From Saprospiraceae bacterium (GTDB taxonomy: Bacteria > Bacteroidota > Bacteroidia > Chitinophagales > Saprospiraceae): 41,833 nucleotides of DNA. Each line of letters starts with the position of its first letter. Position 1 is the stretch's first letter. Shown piece after piece: positions 34,730-41,833 of this stretch. Location of the stretch: NCBI GenBank assembly GCA_024762995.1, contig JANTGI010000010.1:1-41833 (forward strand). The letters are read 5' to 3'. The position numbers were made by a program, and so were the translations under genes. The notes below the pieces were generated by a model. The model ran no database searches, was not told where the DNA came from, and worked only from the letters and a program-made list of their open reading frames with translations.

Positions 34730-35686
34730 TTAAAAAACTTGCTCTACAATCTGTTGAATGATTGCAGAATCTCCCATAGTGTAATAGTGTATTCCGGGCA
34801 CTCCGGCCGCTTTCAATTCCTTCGATTGCATCACGGCCCACTCTATGCCTACCCGGGTTCGAGCGGTTGCATCCTTGGCAGCCAGCAAGGCTTTGACCAA
34901 ATCTTCCGGAAAGTTAACATAAAATTTCCTAGGAATTGAATTTAATTGATATTTTTTTGTTACCGGTTTTAATCCGGGTACTATGGGCACCTGTATGCCG
35001 GCTGCCCGACATTTTTTGACAAACTCAAAGAAATTTTTATTATCGAAGAATAACTGCGTCACGATATAATTAGCGCCGGCATCGACCTTTCTTTTTAGAT
35101 TGATGATATCCGCTTCCATATTGGGCGACTCAAAATGCTTTTCGGGGTAGCCGGCCACGCCAATACAAAAATCGGTATTCGCTCCATTGATGACATGCTC
35201 ATCCATATACTTTCCGTGATTCATATCCACAATCTGCTTCACGAGATCGATGGCATATTCATGACCGTTTTCTTCCGGTACAAACTTTCCTTCAAAGGCC
35301 CTGGCATCTCCGCGCAAAGCCAGTACATTGTTGATATTCAAGAAATTAAGGTCAATCAAAGCATTTTCCGTCTCTTCCTTCGTAAATCCACCACATAGTA
35401 GATGGGGCACGGCATCCACACCATATCTCATCGAAATCGCCGAACAAATTCCTATTGTCCCCGGACGCTTGCGAATAGCCACCTTCTCAAAGTGCCCCGA
35501 AGGCATACTCTTATAAATAAACTCTTCTCGATGATAGGTAACATCTACAAATGGCGGCTTAAACTCCATCAAAGGATCTAGAGCATCAAATATCTGATGT
35601 ATCGTTCCCCCCTTTAGCGGCGGCAATATCTCAAAAGACACTAAGGTTTGACCATTTGCTTTTTCGTAATACTCTGTTACTTTCAT
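34730..35686 (-). CDS. metF: Methylenetetrahydrofolate reductase
   Basis: A 318-residue TIM-barrel flavoprotein. Key segments are VSFEILPPLKGG near 16-27 (catalytic Glu region), a DVTYHREEF loop near 49, NNVLALRGDARAF near 132 (FAD and folate contacts), DFCIGVAGYPEKH near 172 and IVTQLFFDN near 205. It reduces 5,10-methylene-THF to 5-methyl-THF for methionine synthesis. It follows kbl by about 44 bp on the same strand. The pairing makes sense: Kbl releases glycine, whose cleavage can yield methylene-THF. Confidence 0.94.
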   Translation of the reverse strand: MKVTEYYEKANGQTLVSFEILPPLKGGTIHQIFDALDPLMEFKPPFVDVTYHREEFIYKSMPSGHFEKVAIRKRPGTIGICSAISMRYGVDAVPHLLCGGFTKEETENALIDLNFLNINNVLALRGDARAFEGKFVPEENGHEYAIDLVKQIVDMNHGKYMDEHVINGANTDFCIGVAGYPEKHFESPNMEADIINLKRKVDAGANYIVTQLFFDNKNFFEFVKKCRAAGIQVPIVPGLKPVTKKYQLNSIPRKFYVNFPEDLVKALLAAKDATARTRVGIEWAVMQSKELKAAGVPGIHYYTMGDSAIIQQIVEQVF

Positions 35687-35730
35687 TTATTGCGTATTAG
35701 TTGAATGTAGATTGAATATTGTATAATTCA

Positions 35731-36924
35731 TTAAATAACTCCTAACTCTCGACCTACTTTCGTAAAGGCGGCTATGGCCTTTTTCAAATCCGGACGGCTA
35801 TGAGCGGCAGAAATTTGAACTCTTATTCTTGCCTTTTCTTTGGGTACCACCGGATAGAAGAAGCCTATCACATAGATGCCTTCATCGAGTAAAAGGTTGG
35901 AGAATTTTTGCGCAAGCTTGGCATCATACAACATAATCGGCACTATGGGATGGGTGCCGGGAATAATGTCAAAACCTGCTTTTTCCATCTCCTTGCGGAA
36001 AAATTTTGTATTCTTAGCCAATTTGTCCCGCAACTTGGTGGTCTCATTCAGCATGTCTAACACCGCAATCGAAGCACCCACCACAGACGGGGCTAAGGTG
36101 TTAGAAAACAAATAAGGTCTTGACCGCTGTCTCAAAATCTCCACAATCTCCTTTTTGGCCGCCGTAAATCCACCGGATGCGCCCCCCAAAGCCTTTCCAA
36201 ATGTGCCTACAATAATATCCACACGCCCCATCGCATTACAATGCTCTGCAGAACCACGCCCGGTCGGCCCCGTAAAGCCGGTAGCATGGCTATCGTCCAC
36301 CATCACCAACGCCCCGTATTTGTCCGCAAGGTCACAAATCTTATCAATCTGTGCAATCGTCCCATCCATAGAAAACACCCCGTCAGTGGCAATCATTATC
36401 CGTCTGGCCCCGGCTTCCTTCGCTTCTTTTAATTTTACTTCCAAATCAGCCATATCATTGGTGGCATAACGATAACGCACTGCTTTGCAAAGCCGAATAC
36501 CATCAATAATAGAAGCATGATTCAATGAATCAGAAATAATGGCATCTTCCTTACCCAAAAGTGGCTCGAAAAGTCCACCATTTGCATCAAAAGCAGCCGC
36601 ATACAAGATGGCATCTTCCATACCTACAAAATCCGCAATCTTTTCTTCTAATTCTTTGTGGATATCCTGTGTGCCACAAATAAAACGCACCGAAGACAGC
36701 CCAAAACCATGCGTATCAATCGCCTTTTTAGCTGCTCTGATGACTTTTCTATTCGACGAAAGTCCCAGATAGTTATTGGCACAAAAATTAAGGACTTCTT
36801 GCCCATCCGACACCCGAATAGTCGCTCCTTGCGGAGTCACAATGATGCGTTCGTCTTTGAAGAGTCCGGCTTCTCGAATATCAGCGATTTCTTTGGTTAA
36901 TTGGTTTTTTATTGCTCCGTACAT
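35731..36924 (-). CDS. kbl: Glycine C-acetyltransferase (2-amino-3-ketobutyrate CoA ligase)
   Basis: A 397-residue alpha-oxoamine synthase. It has [13 protein letters not shown] near 52, [19 protein letters not shown] near 210 and the PLP lysine in [16 protein letters not shown] near 243. It uses PLP and CoA to convert 2-amino-3-ketobutyrate to glycine and acetyl-CoA in threonine breakdown. The ATG at 36924 (MYGAIKNQL) is preferred to a TTG at 36948. A TACTTTTG -7 box lies at 37031-37024, with GTTG 22 bases upstream. metF follows on the same strand. Confidence 0.93.
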   Translation of the reverse strand: MYGAIKNQLTKEIADIREAGLFKDERIIVTPQGATIRVSDGQEVLNFCANNYLGLSSNRKVIRAAKKAIDTHGFGLSSVRFICGTQDIHKELEEKIADFVGMEDAILYAAAFDANGGLFEPLLGKEDAIISDSLNHASIIDGIRLCKAVRYRYATNDMADLEVKLKEAKEAGARRIMIATDGVFSMDGTIAQIDKICDLADKYGALVMVDDSHATGFTGPTGRGSAEHCNAMGRVDIIVGTFGKALGGASGGFTAAKKEIVEILRQRSRPYLFSNTLAPSVVGASIAVLDMLNETTKLRDKLAKNTKFFRKEMEKAGFDIIPGTHPIVPIMLYDAKLAQKFSNLLLDEGIYVIGFFYPVVPKEKARIRVQISAAHSRPDLKKAIAAFTKVGRELGVI

Positions 36925-37023
36925 GATTAGTTTATTTAGCTTTCGCAAAAAGAGATACGAAAGTACGGAGAATTTGAGAAATGATGGCTAAAAATGCATA
37001 GATTTACCTAAATCTTGCTCTAA

Positions 37024-37031
37024 CAAAAGTA
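37024..37031 (-). promoter_or_regulatory. kbl -7 promoter element
   Basis: TACTTTTG on the minus strand with TTG about 22 bases upstream. The leader to the kbl ATG would be roughly 95 bases. A weaker TACTTTCG lies closer, at 36965-36958. Confidence 0.55.
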
Positions 37032-37111
37032 CCTTGCACCTTGACTGTCCGGACAACTCCCACCGGAATCGGGCAAATCCGCTCATCAAACCCATGCCTA
37101 AGTGCCGAAAT

Positions 37112-38572
37112 TTACCGCAATACCACCACCTTCTGCCAATTCAGCACCTGAAGTTGATTCTGAATTTGAACATAATAAATGCCTTCCGGCAAAACAGACA
37201 CGTCTATTGCTTTGGACAAATCATTGATTATCAGCACATTATTGCCAAAGGAATCATAAACAACCGCTTGCACATTTCCCGCAAGGTGATGCTGGATAAA
37301 TAGTTGTTTGTTAGCAGGATTAGGATAAAGCCGAATGCTTTTCTCCTTTCCTTCATAATACGTACTGATGACATGAGACCATTCTTCTTTGCCGTCGTAA
37401 TCGACCTGCTTTAAACGATAATAATTAATCCCTTCATAAGGTAATTCATCGACAAAGCTGTAATCCTGCAATTCTTCTGTCGTCCCATGACCATCCACCC
37501 AAGCTATTTCTTGCCAATCTCGACCATTATGACTTTTTTCGACAAATTGTCCATCGTTATTTTTTTCGGAAGAAGTCTCCCACTCCAAATAGACCGTACC
37601 ATGAGTTATGCGACTTGAAAAATAGGTCAACCCAATAGGCAAGGTGGCGCAGTGACTCTGTAAGACGGTTAAATATTGACATGGAGAATTCAATTTGTTA
37701 CTGCCCACTATGTACCCCGTCGCCAAACTATCATTCAGAATATGACAAACCGCATCACAATCTCCCAACTCTCCATTTTCTGAAATATAAAGGTCGCCAT
37801 TGATGCTTGTTACATTTTCAAGGCCGGTTAAATTGGTCAATAGCGGATTATTTGAAATATTTAATACATTATTTCCTACCGTAGATAAAGAGGATAAGGC
37901 GGATATATCCGTAATAACGGGCTCTTCTCGGACATTTAAAAAGCCGCCAATGGTTTGCAAATTATCTAAGCCTGAAAGCGTCGTCAAATGATTACGCTTA
38001 ATGGTCACATCTGAACCTGCCGCCGTAATATTACTAAGTGGCGTCATACTACCTAGTTTTGGATTATCCGTAATTTTTATTCGACCGGTCAAACTTCCGG
38101 AGAGCGTACCCATTCCCGAAAGACTCTCCAAGTTATCATTTAATCGAATGGTAATACTACTCCCCACAGAAGTCAAGGCGTCCAATCCGGCGAGCGTCTT
38201 AAAATCAGTATGATCATTTTCATTAATAAATAAGTCTGTCCCAACAGATTGAATATGATTCAGTCCTTGCAGAGAAGGCAATTGAGAACAACTTCTAATC
38301 GTCAAACTACCGGTGATGGTGTCTAATTTACTCAAACCTGCCAAGGAGGTGATGTCAGCGGTATAGTTGCCATTGACCACGTCCGAGCTATCATTAATCA
38401 CTAAGTCACCATTTATCTTGGTGCAATTTGGATAAGCTGTCTGAAAATCCGTAACACTTTGTTGCGAAAAAATTTCCACTCCACCGGAAGGGCATTGTGC
38501 CTGAAGACGGATAGAGCCAAAAAATATAGACAACAAAAAGAAGAATGGAAAGACTTTTAAAAAGCTTTTCAT
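37112..38572 (-). CDS. T9SS cargo protein with receptor-L-like repeats
   Basis: A 486-residue secreted protein with a signal segment (FPFFFLLSIFFGSIRLQAQ). The region 40-290 is a solenoid of repeats such as LAGLSKLDTITGSLTIRSC and LTGLENVTSINGDLYISENGE, typical of receptor-L/LRR-like beta-helical domains. An Ig-like module follows near 315-400 (LTYFSSRITHGTVYLEWETSSEKNN), a common Bacteroidota linker. The C-terminal type IX sorting domain (IRLYPNPANKQLFIQH ... LPEGIYYVQIQ) ends in VLNWQKVVVLR. It is likely a surface-displayed adhesin or binding protein with no enzymatic motif. The gap upstream (38573-39452) contains repeats only. Confidence 0.88.
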   Translation of the reverse strand: MKSFLKVFPFFFLLSIFFGSIRLQAQCPSGGVEIFSQQSVTDFQTAYPNCTKINGDLVINDSSDVVNGNYTADITSLAGLSKLDTITGSLTIRSCSQLPSLQGLNHIQSVGTDLFINENDHTDFKTLAGLDALTSVGSSITIRLNDNLESLSGMGTLSGSLTGRIKITDNPKLGSMTPLSNITAAGSDVTIKRNHLTTLSGLDNLQTIGGFLNVREEPVITDISALSSLSTVGNNVLNISNNPLLTNLTGLENVTSINGDLYISENGELGDCDAVCHILNDSLATGYIVGSNKLNSPCQYLTVLQSHCATLPIGLTYFSSRITHGTVYLEWETSSEKNNDGQFVEKSHNGRDWQEIAWVDGHGTTEELQDYSFVDELPYEGINYYRLKQVDYDGKEEWSHVISTYYEGKEKSIRLYPNPANKQLFIQHHLAGNVQAVVYDSFGNNVLIINDLSKAIDVSVLPEGIYYVQIQNQLQVLNWQKVVVLR

Positions 38573-38687
38573 GGGAATGAAATTTAATTATAAAATAGTC
38601 AAAAACCTGTACGTCTAAAACGACAGAGAGTTCAAATTAATCCGTTTTTCCGGATATAAAAAAAGCGAGGAATTTTATTACTAAAAA

Positions 38688-38704
38688 GTAACTGTTTAGT
38701 TACC
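38688..38704. repeat. Solo GTAAC inverted-repeat end
   Basis: GTAACTGTTTAGTTACC matches the ends of the elements at 29155-29336 and 31933-32007, but no second end was found, so it may be a remnant. Confidence 0.5.
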
Positions 38705-38730
38705 TAAAAAACACCTTCCTATAGAAAGGC

Positions 38731-38790
38731 ACTTAATTTAGTGAGATTATTTTAAAACTAAAGAAGGACAAAGGCACAGCGATGATTTAA
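38731..38790. repeat. Degraded copy of the 28647-28778 element
   Basis: The order CACTTAATTTAG, TGAGATTATTTT, GACAAAGGC, AGCGATG follows that of the left half of 28647-28778 with many substitutions. The right half is not recognisable. Confidence 0.45.
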
Positions 38791-39306
38791 CCACCCAAAA
38801 TAAAAAACCTTGACCCGGCAACTACAAAAAAATGGGGAAACACCTAACAGACTCAATATCATTACCATACACATAAGGTAGAAGAGCAATAACACAAATC
38901 CGGCAAAATATTAAAAACGAGTGGCACGCCTTAGTTTACTCTCAAAGTATCTAAGAGACACAAAGTTAAGCATTTAGCAAGAGAAAAGGGCCAAAAATCT
39001 CAAAATACAAGAAACATGTTAAGGAATACTTATAAAAAAACGCCATATTAAAAATATGTCCACTTGTTTAGGCGTAAAAGGTTTAGCTTGTCTGCTGTTG
39101 GCAGGGGGCAAATACAGGCAAGGGGCAAAGGTTTGTAAATTTTGACTTCTGTCTATTTTCCTTAATATTTGGATTCTGTTAGATTCGTGGAGAAGGAATT
39201 TAAGATTTAAGATATACGAAATAAGATTTTTGAAGGGCTGCCGCAGCGACATGCAAAACAAAGATTTTGTGGGATACTAACTTCTTAAATCTATTAGGAG
39301 TTAAGA

Positions 39307-39405
39307 TTTATAGTTCCCCCACTCAAGATTTATGATTTTTCGGACCGTTAGAAAATTGATTAAGCTTCTCGCTTTTTCACTAATCTAACATTGGGGAACT
39401 ATAAA
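39307..39405. repeat. Inverted-repeat element with perfect 13-bp ends
   Basis: TTTATAGTTCCCC (39307-39319) and GGGGAACTATAAA (39393-39405) are exact inverted repeats 99 bp end to end. Inner GTTAGA/TCTAAC arms suggest a nested structure. No ORF. It lies about 50 bp past the dnaG stop (leftward) and differs from the other repeat families here. Confidence 0.7.
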
Positions 39406-39452
39406 AGAAAATTTAGGCTTAGGGAGACACCCAATAAATGCCCCAACCAATG

Positions 39453-41456
39453 CTACAGAATAACCTGATTTAATTCCTTTGTCAGTTCTGTGATGGCCTT
39501 ATTGATATTTTGTTGAGTTTTTAATAATTTCAGCATATCATCGATGTCATCTTGTGGCATTTTTTTTATTCGTTCAGTATTTTGTTGGGCTATTTTTTTT
39601 AGCCAAGCCAATTTTAATTTTTTGACTTCCCGAATGGCATCGCGACGAAAATTTTCTTCCGGAATAGGCTGCGAACGAAGCGGCATATCTTTTTTAGTTA
39701 TCCAATTTGGGCTCATTTCATATTTAGAAATGACTAATTCTTGGGCAATTTCCCGAAAGGCGTCATTTTCATGAATGGAATAGGTTTTATAATTCACCGG
39801 CTTGGATTGCTCCACTAACTGCCGGCACAAAACCACCATAGCTCGATAGTCTTCATGTTCAAAGCCGTCAAAAGTCTCTCCAATCTCGGATACGACATAA
39901 GCCGCCACAGTCATATCTTCCGTCAACATTTTTTTGTCACCATGCTGGACAAGCACGCGCACAATCTCCCTTTCTCGAAAATAGGAGGGCTTTGATTCTG
40001 TTTTTTTTGCGGAAGCAAATTCGCTATACAACTCGTCCGGTGGCGGCTGTTCTCCATCACCTAAAAAAGGAGGGGGCTCTTGCGGGAAAGAGGCATCTGT
40101 AGCTGCTTTTCGTTCCTTCTCACGTTGTTGACGATTAATTTCCTTTTGCCGATTAAAAACTTGAGCCTTAACGACTTTATTCGTTTCTCCAATTAAGATG
40201 GCTTCGTCAATTTGTAGTTTTTGGGCACATTCCTTGATGTACAGGTTTCTTTTTAGCGGATCGGGTATTCGGCCAATGGAGCTGATAATATCCTTTATCA
40301 TGGCCGTCTTTTTTACGGGATCATCCGCATCTTTTTCCAGTAATCTAAGCTTAAAGAAGATAAAATCATCGGAATTTTCTGCCAGATAAGTACGAAAAAC
40401 CGTCGCTCCTACTTGTTTAATAAAGGAATCGGGGTCTTGCCCTTCGGGTAACATGACAATATTTACATTCAAATCTTGCTCCAACGCCAAGTCCAGTCCC
40501 CGCAAAGCCGCATTGACTCCGGCGGCATCCCCGTCATAAATGATTTTTAGGTTGGACGTATTCCTTTTAATTAACTGCAACTGCTCCACCGTCAATGAAG
40601 TCCCAGAAGAAGCGACCACGTTCTCAATGCCATTTTGATGCAAAGAAATCACATCCGTATAACCTTCGACCAAGAGGCATTCATCTTCTTTGCGAATGGA
40701 CTTTTTGGCTTCATAAATCCCATAGACGATTTTACTTTTTATGTAAATCTCCGTCTCCGGGGAATTGATGTATTTTGGGGCTTTTTTGTGGTTACCCATT
40801 ATCCTTCCGGCAAAAGCAATGACTTTTCCGGACACACTTTTAATCGGAAACATCACGCGATTACGGAAAAAATCCATCCCGGACGACTTGGAAACCAGAC
40901 CGAGCTTTTTCAAGGATTCTTCTTTAAACCCATGATTTAGAGCCGCTTGCAAAAGCCCATCCTTCGTATATGGCGTATATCCCAGCCCAAATTTTTTGAT
41001 GGTATCTTCCCTAAATCCCCTTTCTTTGAAGTAGGGCAAGGCAATTTTTCGACCTTCGTCAGTCTCATGTAATTGCTTCACAAAATAGTCCTGGGCAAAG
41101 CTATTAATGATGTAAAGACTTTCTTCTTCCTTGTATTTTTGCTGCTGCTCGTCAGAATAGACGGTTTTTTCGAGGGTGATTCCATATTTATTGGCCAACC
41201 ATTCGATGGCTTCAATAAACGTAAACTTCTCATGTTCTCTCAAAAACTTAACCGGATCTCCCCCATTACCACATCCAAAGCATTTGTACATATTCAAGGA
41301 GGGAGTGACGGTAAAGGAAGGGGTCTTTTCGTTATGAAAAGGGCACAAACCTTTAAGCCTAGGCCCGGACTTCTTGAGTTGTACGAACTCCCCGACAACG
41401 TCTTCAATCTGCGCAGTCTCGAGTACTTGCTGTATGCTTTTCTTTGAAATGGACAT
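39453..41456 (-). CDS. dnaG: DNA primase DnaG
   Basis: A 667-residue bacterial primase. The CHC2 zinc-binding domain (LCPFHNEKTPSF near 37, then YKCFGCGNGGD near 58) is followed by the catalytic core with the TOPRIM domain (LLVEGYTDVISLHQNGIENVVASSG near 255, IYDGDAAG near 305). The helicase-binding C-terminus begins after a low-complexity linker (QEPPPFLGDGEQPPP near 480). It makes RNA primers for replication. The ATG at 41456 (MSISKKSIQQVLETA) is used rather than a longer reading from 41552, since the minus-strand -7 box TATCTTTG lies at 41483-41476, inside that extension. This leaves a leader of only about 15 bases. Confidence 0.95.
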   Translation of the reverse strand: MSISKKSIQQVLETAQIEDVVGEFVQLKKSGPRLKGLCPFHNEKTPSFTVTPSLNMYKCFGCGNGGDPVKFLREHEKFTFIEAIEWLANKYGITLEKTVYSDEQQQKYKEEESLYIINSFAQDYFVKQLHETDEGRKIALPYFKERGFREDTIKKFGLGYTPYTKDGLLQAALNHGFKEESLKKLGLVSKSSGMDFFRNRVMFPIKSVSGKVIAFAGRIMGNHKKAPKYINSPETEIYIKSKIVYGIYEAKKSIRKEDECLLVEGYTDVISLHQNGIENVVASSGTSLTVEQLQLIKRNTSNLKIIYDGDAAGVNAALRGLDLALEQDLNVNIVMLPEGQDPDSFIKQVGATVFRTYLAENSDDFIFFKLRLLEKDADDPVKKTAMIKDIISSIGRIPDPLKRNLYIKECAQKLQIDEAILIGETNKVVKAQVFNRQKEINRQQREKERKAATDASFPQEPPPFLGDGEQPPPDELYSEFASAKKTESKPSYFREREIVRVLVQHGDKKMLTEDMTVAAYVVSEIGETFDGFEHEDYRAMVVLCRQLVEQSKPVNYKTYSIHENDAFREIAQELVISKYEMSPNWITKKDMPLRSQPIPEENFRRDAIREVKKLKLAWLKKIAQQNTERIKKMPQDDIDDMLKLLKTQQNINKAITELTKELNQVIL

Positions 41457-41475
41457 GAAAGTGCTTATATTTCTA

Positions 41476-41483
41476 CAAAGATA
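41476..41483 (-). promoter_or_regulatory. dnaG -7 promoter element
   Basis: TATCTTTG on the minus strand, 19 bases before the dnaG ATG. It fits the TAnnTTTG consensus; no clear -33 TTTG is seen. Confidence 0.5.
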
Positions 41484-41585
41484 AGATTTTTTGGAAGTGT
41501 TTTCTTGAATACGCAATACAATCAGAACAAATAGGCAAATTACTGGAATCAATAGTCAAAAGAAAAAACCTTAGGCAAAGACCTG

Positions 41586-41759
41586 CATAACACATTACAC
41601 CTTTTTCAAAATTTCGGTCAATTCCAGCTCCATAGGAGCGACATCTTTATAGCTCCATAGGAGCGACATCTTTGTAGCCGCAACGTAGTGGCGGGATAAA
41701 AGCATCCCCAAATTGCAAGTCATAGCAAGCTATGTCGGAAAAACCAACGCAGAGTAAGG
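41586..41759. repeat. Dispersed repeat copy 2 (with internal duplication)
   Basis: Matches 25937-26085 along its length. It has a direct 26-bp duplication of AGCTCCATAGGAGCGACATC plus TTT (about 41626-41675) that copy 1 lacks. It contains the hairpin CATAGCAAGCTATG at 41721-41734 and is followed at once by a copy of the 28647-28778 element. Confidence 0.8.
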
Positions 41760-41833
41760 GACACAATCAGAATAAATGTCCATAATTAGGCGAGATTATT
41801 TTGAGATTAGACAAGGCGGGAAGAGCGATGGTA
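41758..41833. repeat. Partial copy of the 28647-28778 element, cut by the window end
   Basis: The 76 bases align without gaps to 28634-28709, including GGGACACAA, CAGAATAAATGT, GAGATTATTTT and the exact GATTAGACAAGGCGGGAAGA and GCGATGGTA blocks. The rest lies outside the window. Confidence 0.8.

Noticed and set aside
34684-34732. GAGTTCGACGAAATC resembling a tRNA T-arm
   Set aside because: No acceptor, D or anticodon arms can be built around it. The pairing is fully explained by the hairpin after metF.
39019-39261. Minus-strand 80-codon frame between dnaG and the T9SS cargo gene
   Set aside because: A+T-rich intergenic DNA with no motif, no start context and no neighbour support.

Overview
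The window looks like chromosomal DNA of a Bacteroidota bacterium, most likely Saprospiraceae-like. Three things point there: T9SS-type sorting domains at the C-termini of two large secreted proteins, promoters with the Bacteroidota -7 consensus TAnnTTTG, and near absence of Shine-Dalgarno sequences. The FtsK, TsaE-Ald, RluD, Kbl, MetF and DnaG proteins also fit. No plasmid, phage, transposase, CRISPR array, rRNA or tRNA gene was found.

Layout. 1-695: intergenic DNA with GC-rich hairpin repeats and small ORF remnants. 696-4040: Dna2-like nuclease-helicase. 4172-8059: rightward run of queuosine-precursor transporter, secreted unknown protein, RsmB/NOP-type methyltransferase and RlmB-type methyltransferase. 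8132-9862: leftward tsaE-ald. 10066-11712: secreted subtilase. 12136-12254: candidate small RNA with promoter and terminator. 12303-12989: unknown membrane-anchored protein. 13401-15896: ftsK. 15983-20692: 1569-residue secreted metzincin protease with a P-domain, FN3 domains and a T9SS tail. 21026-25599: secreted phosphatase, LptF/LptG permease (with no ordinary start codon at its conserved N-terminus), PAP2 phosphatase and msrB. 25668-25874: GDCCVxC-domain protein. 26308-28393: rluD and a LuxC-like acyl-CoA reductase. 28812-31919: redox/arsenic group (AhpD-like protein, arsS, double-thioredoxin protein, redoxin). 32147-34636: M14 carboxypeptidase. 34730-36924: kbl-metF. 37112-38572: T9SS cargo with receptor-L-like repeats. 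39453-41456: dnaG.

How the genes fit together. The housekeeping genes cover RNA modification (queuosine uptake, RsmB-like, RlmB, TsaE, RluD), replication and segregation (DnaG, FtsK), envelope biogenesis (LptF/G, PAP2) and one-carbon metabolism (Kbl yielding glycine, MetF reducing methylene-THF). The secreted hydrolases suggest a polymer-degrading lifestyle. The thiol-rich genes from 25222 to 31919 form a loose redox/metalloid cluster.

Beyond genes, the most unusual signals are (i) an over-represented decamer TTGCGCAAGC, nine of ten copies on the + strand whatever the gene orientation; (ii) a related family of CCGAAAGG/CCGCAAGG motifs; (iii) several families of short palindromic, MITE-like intergenic repeats sharing a nTAGC..GCTAn hairpin core; and (iv) the small RNA candidate. 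I see no clear new multi-gene defence or metabolic system; the dispersed motif/repeat architecture is the best candidate for something undescribed.
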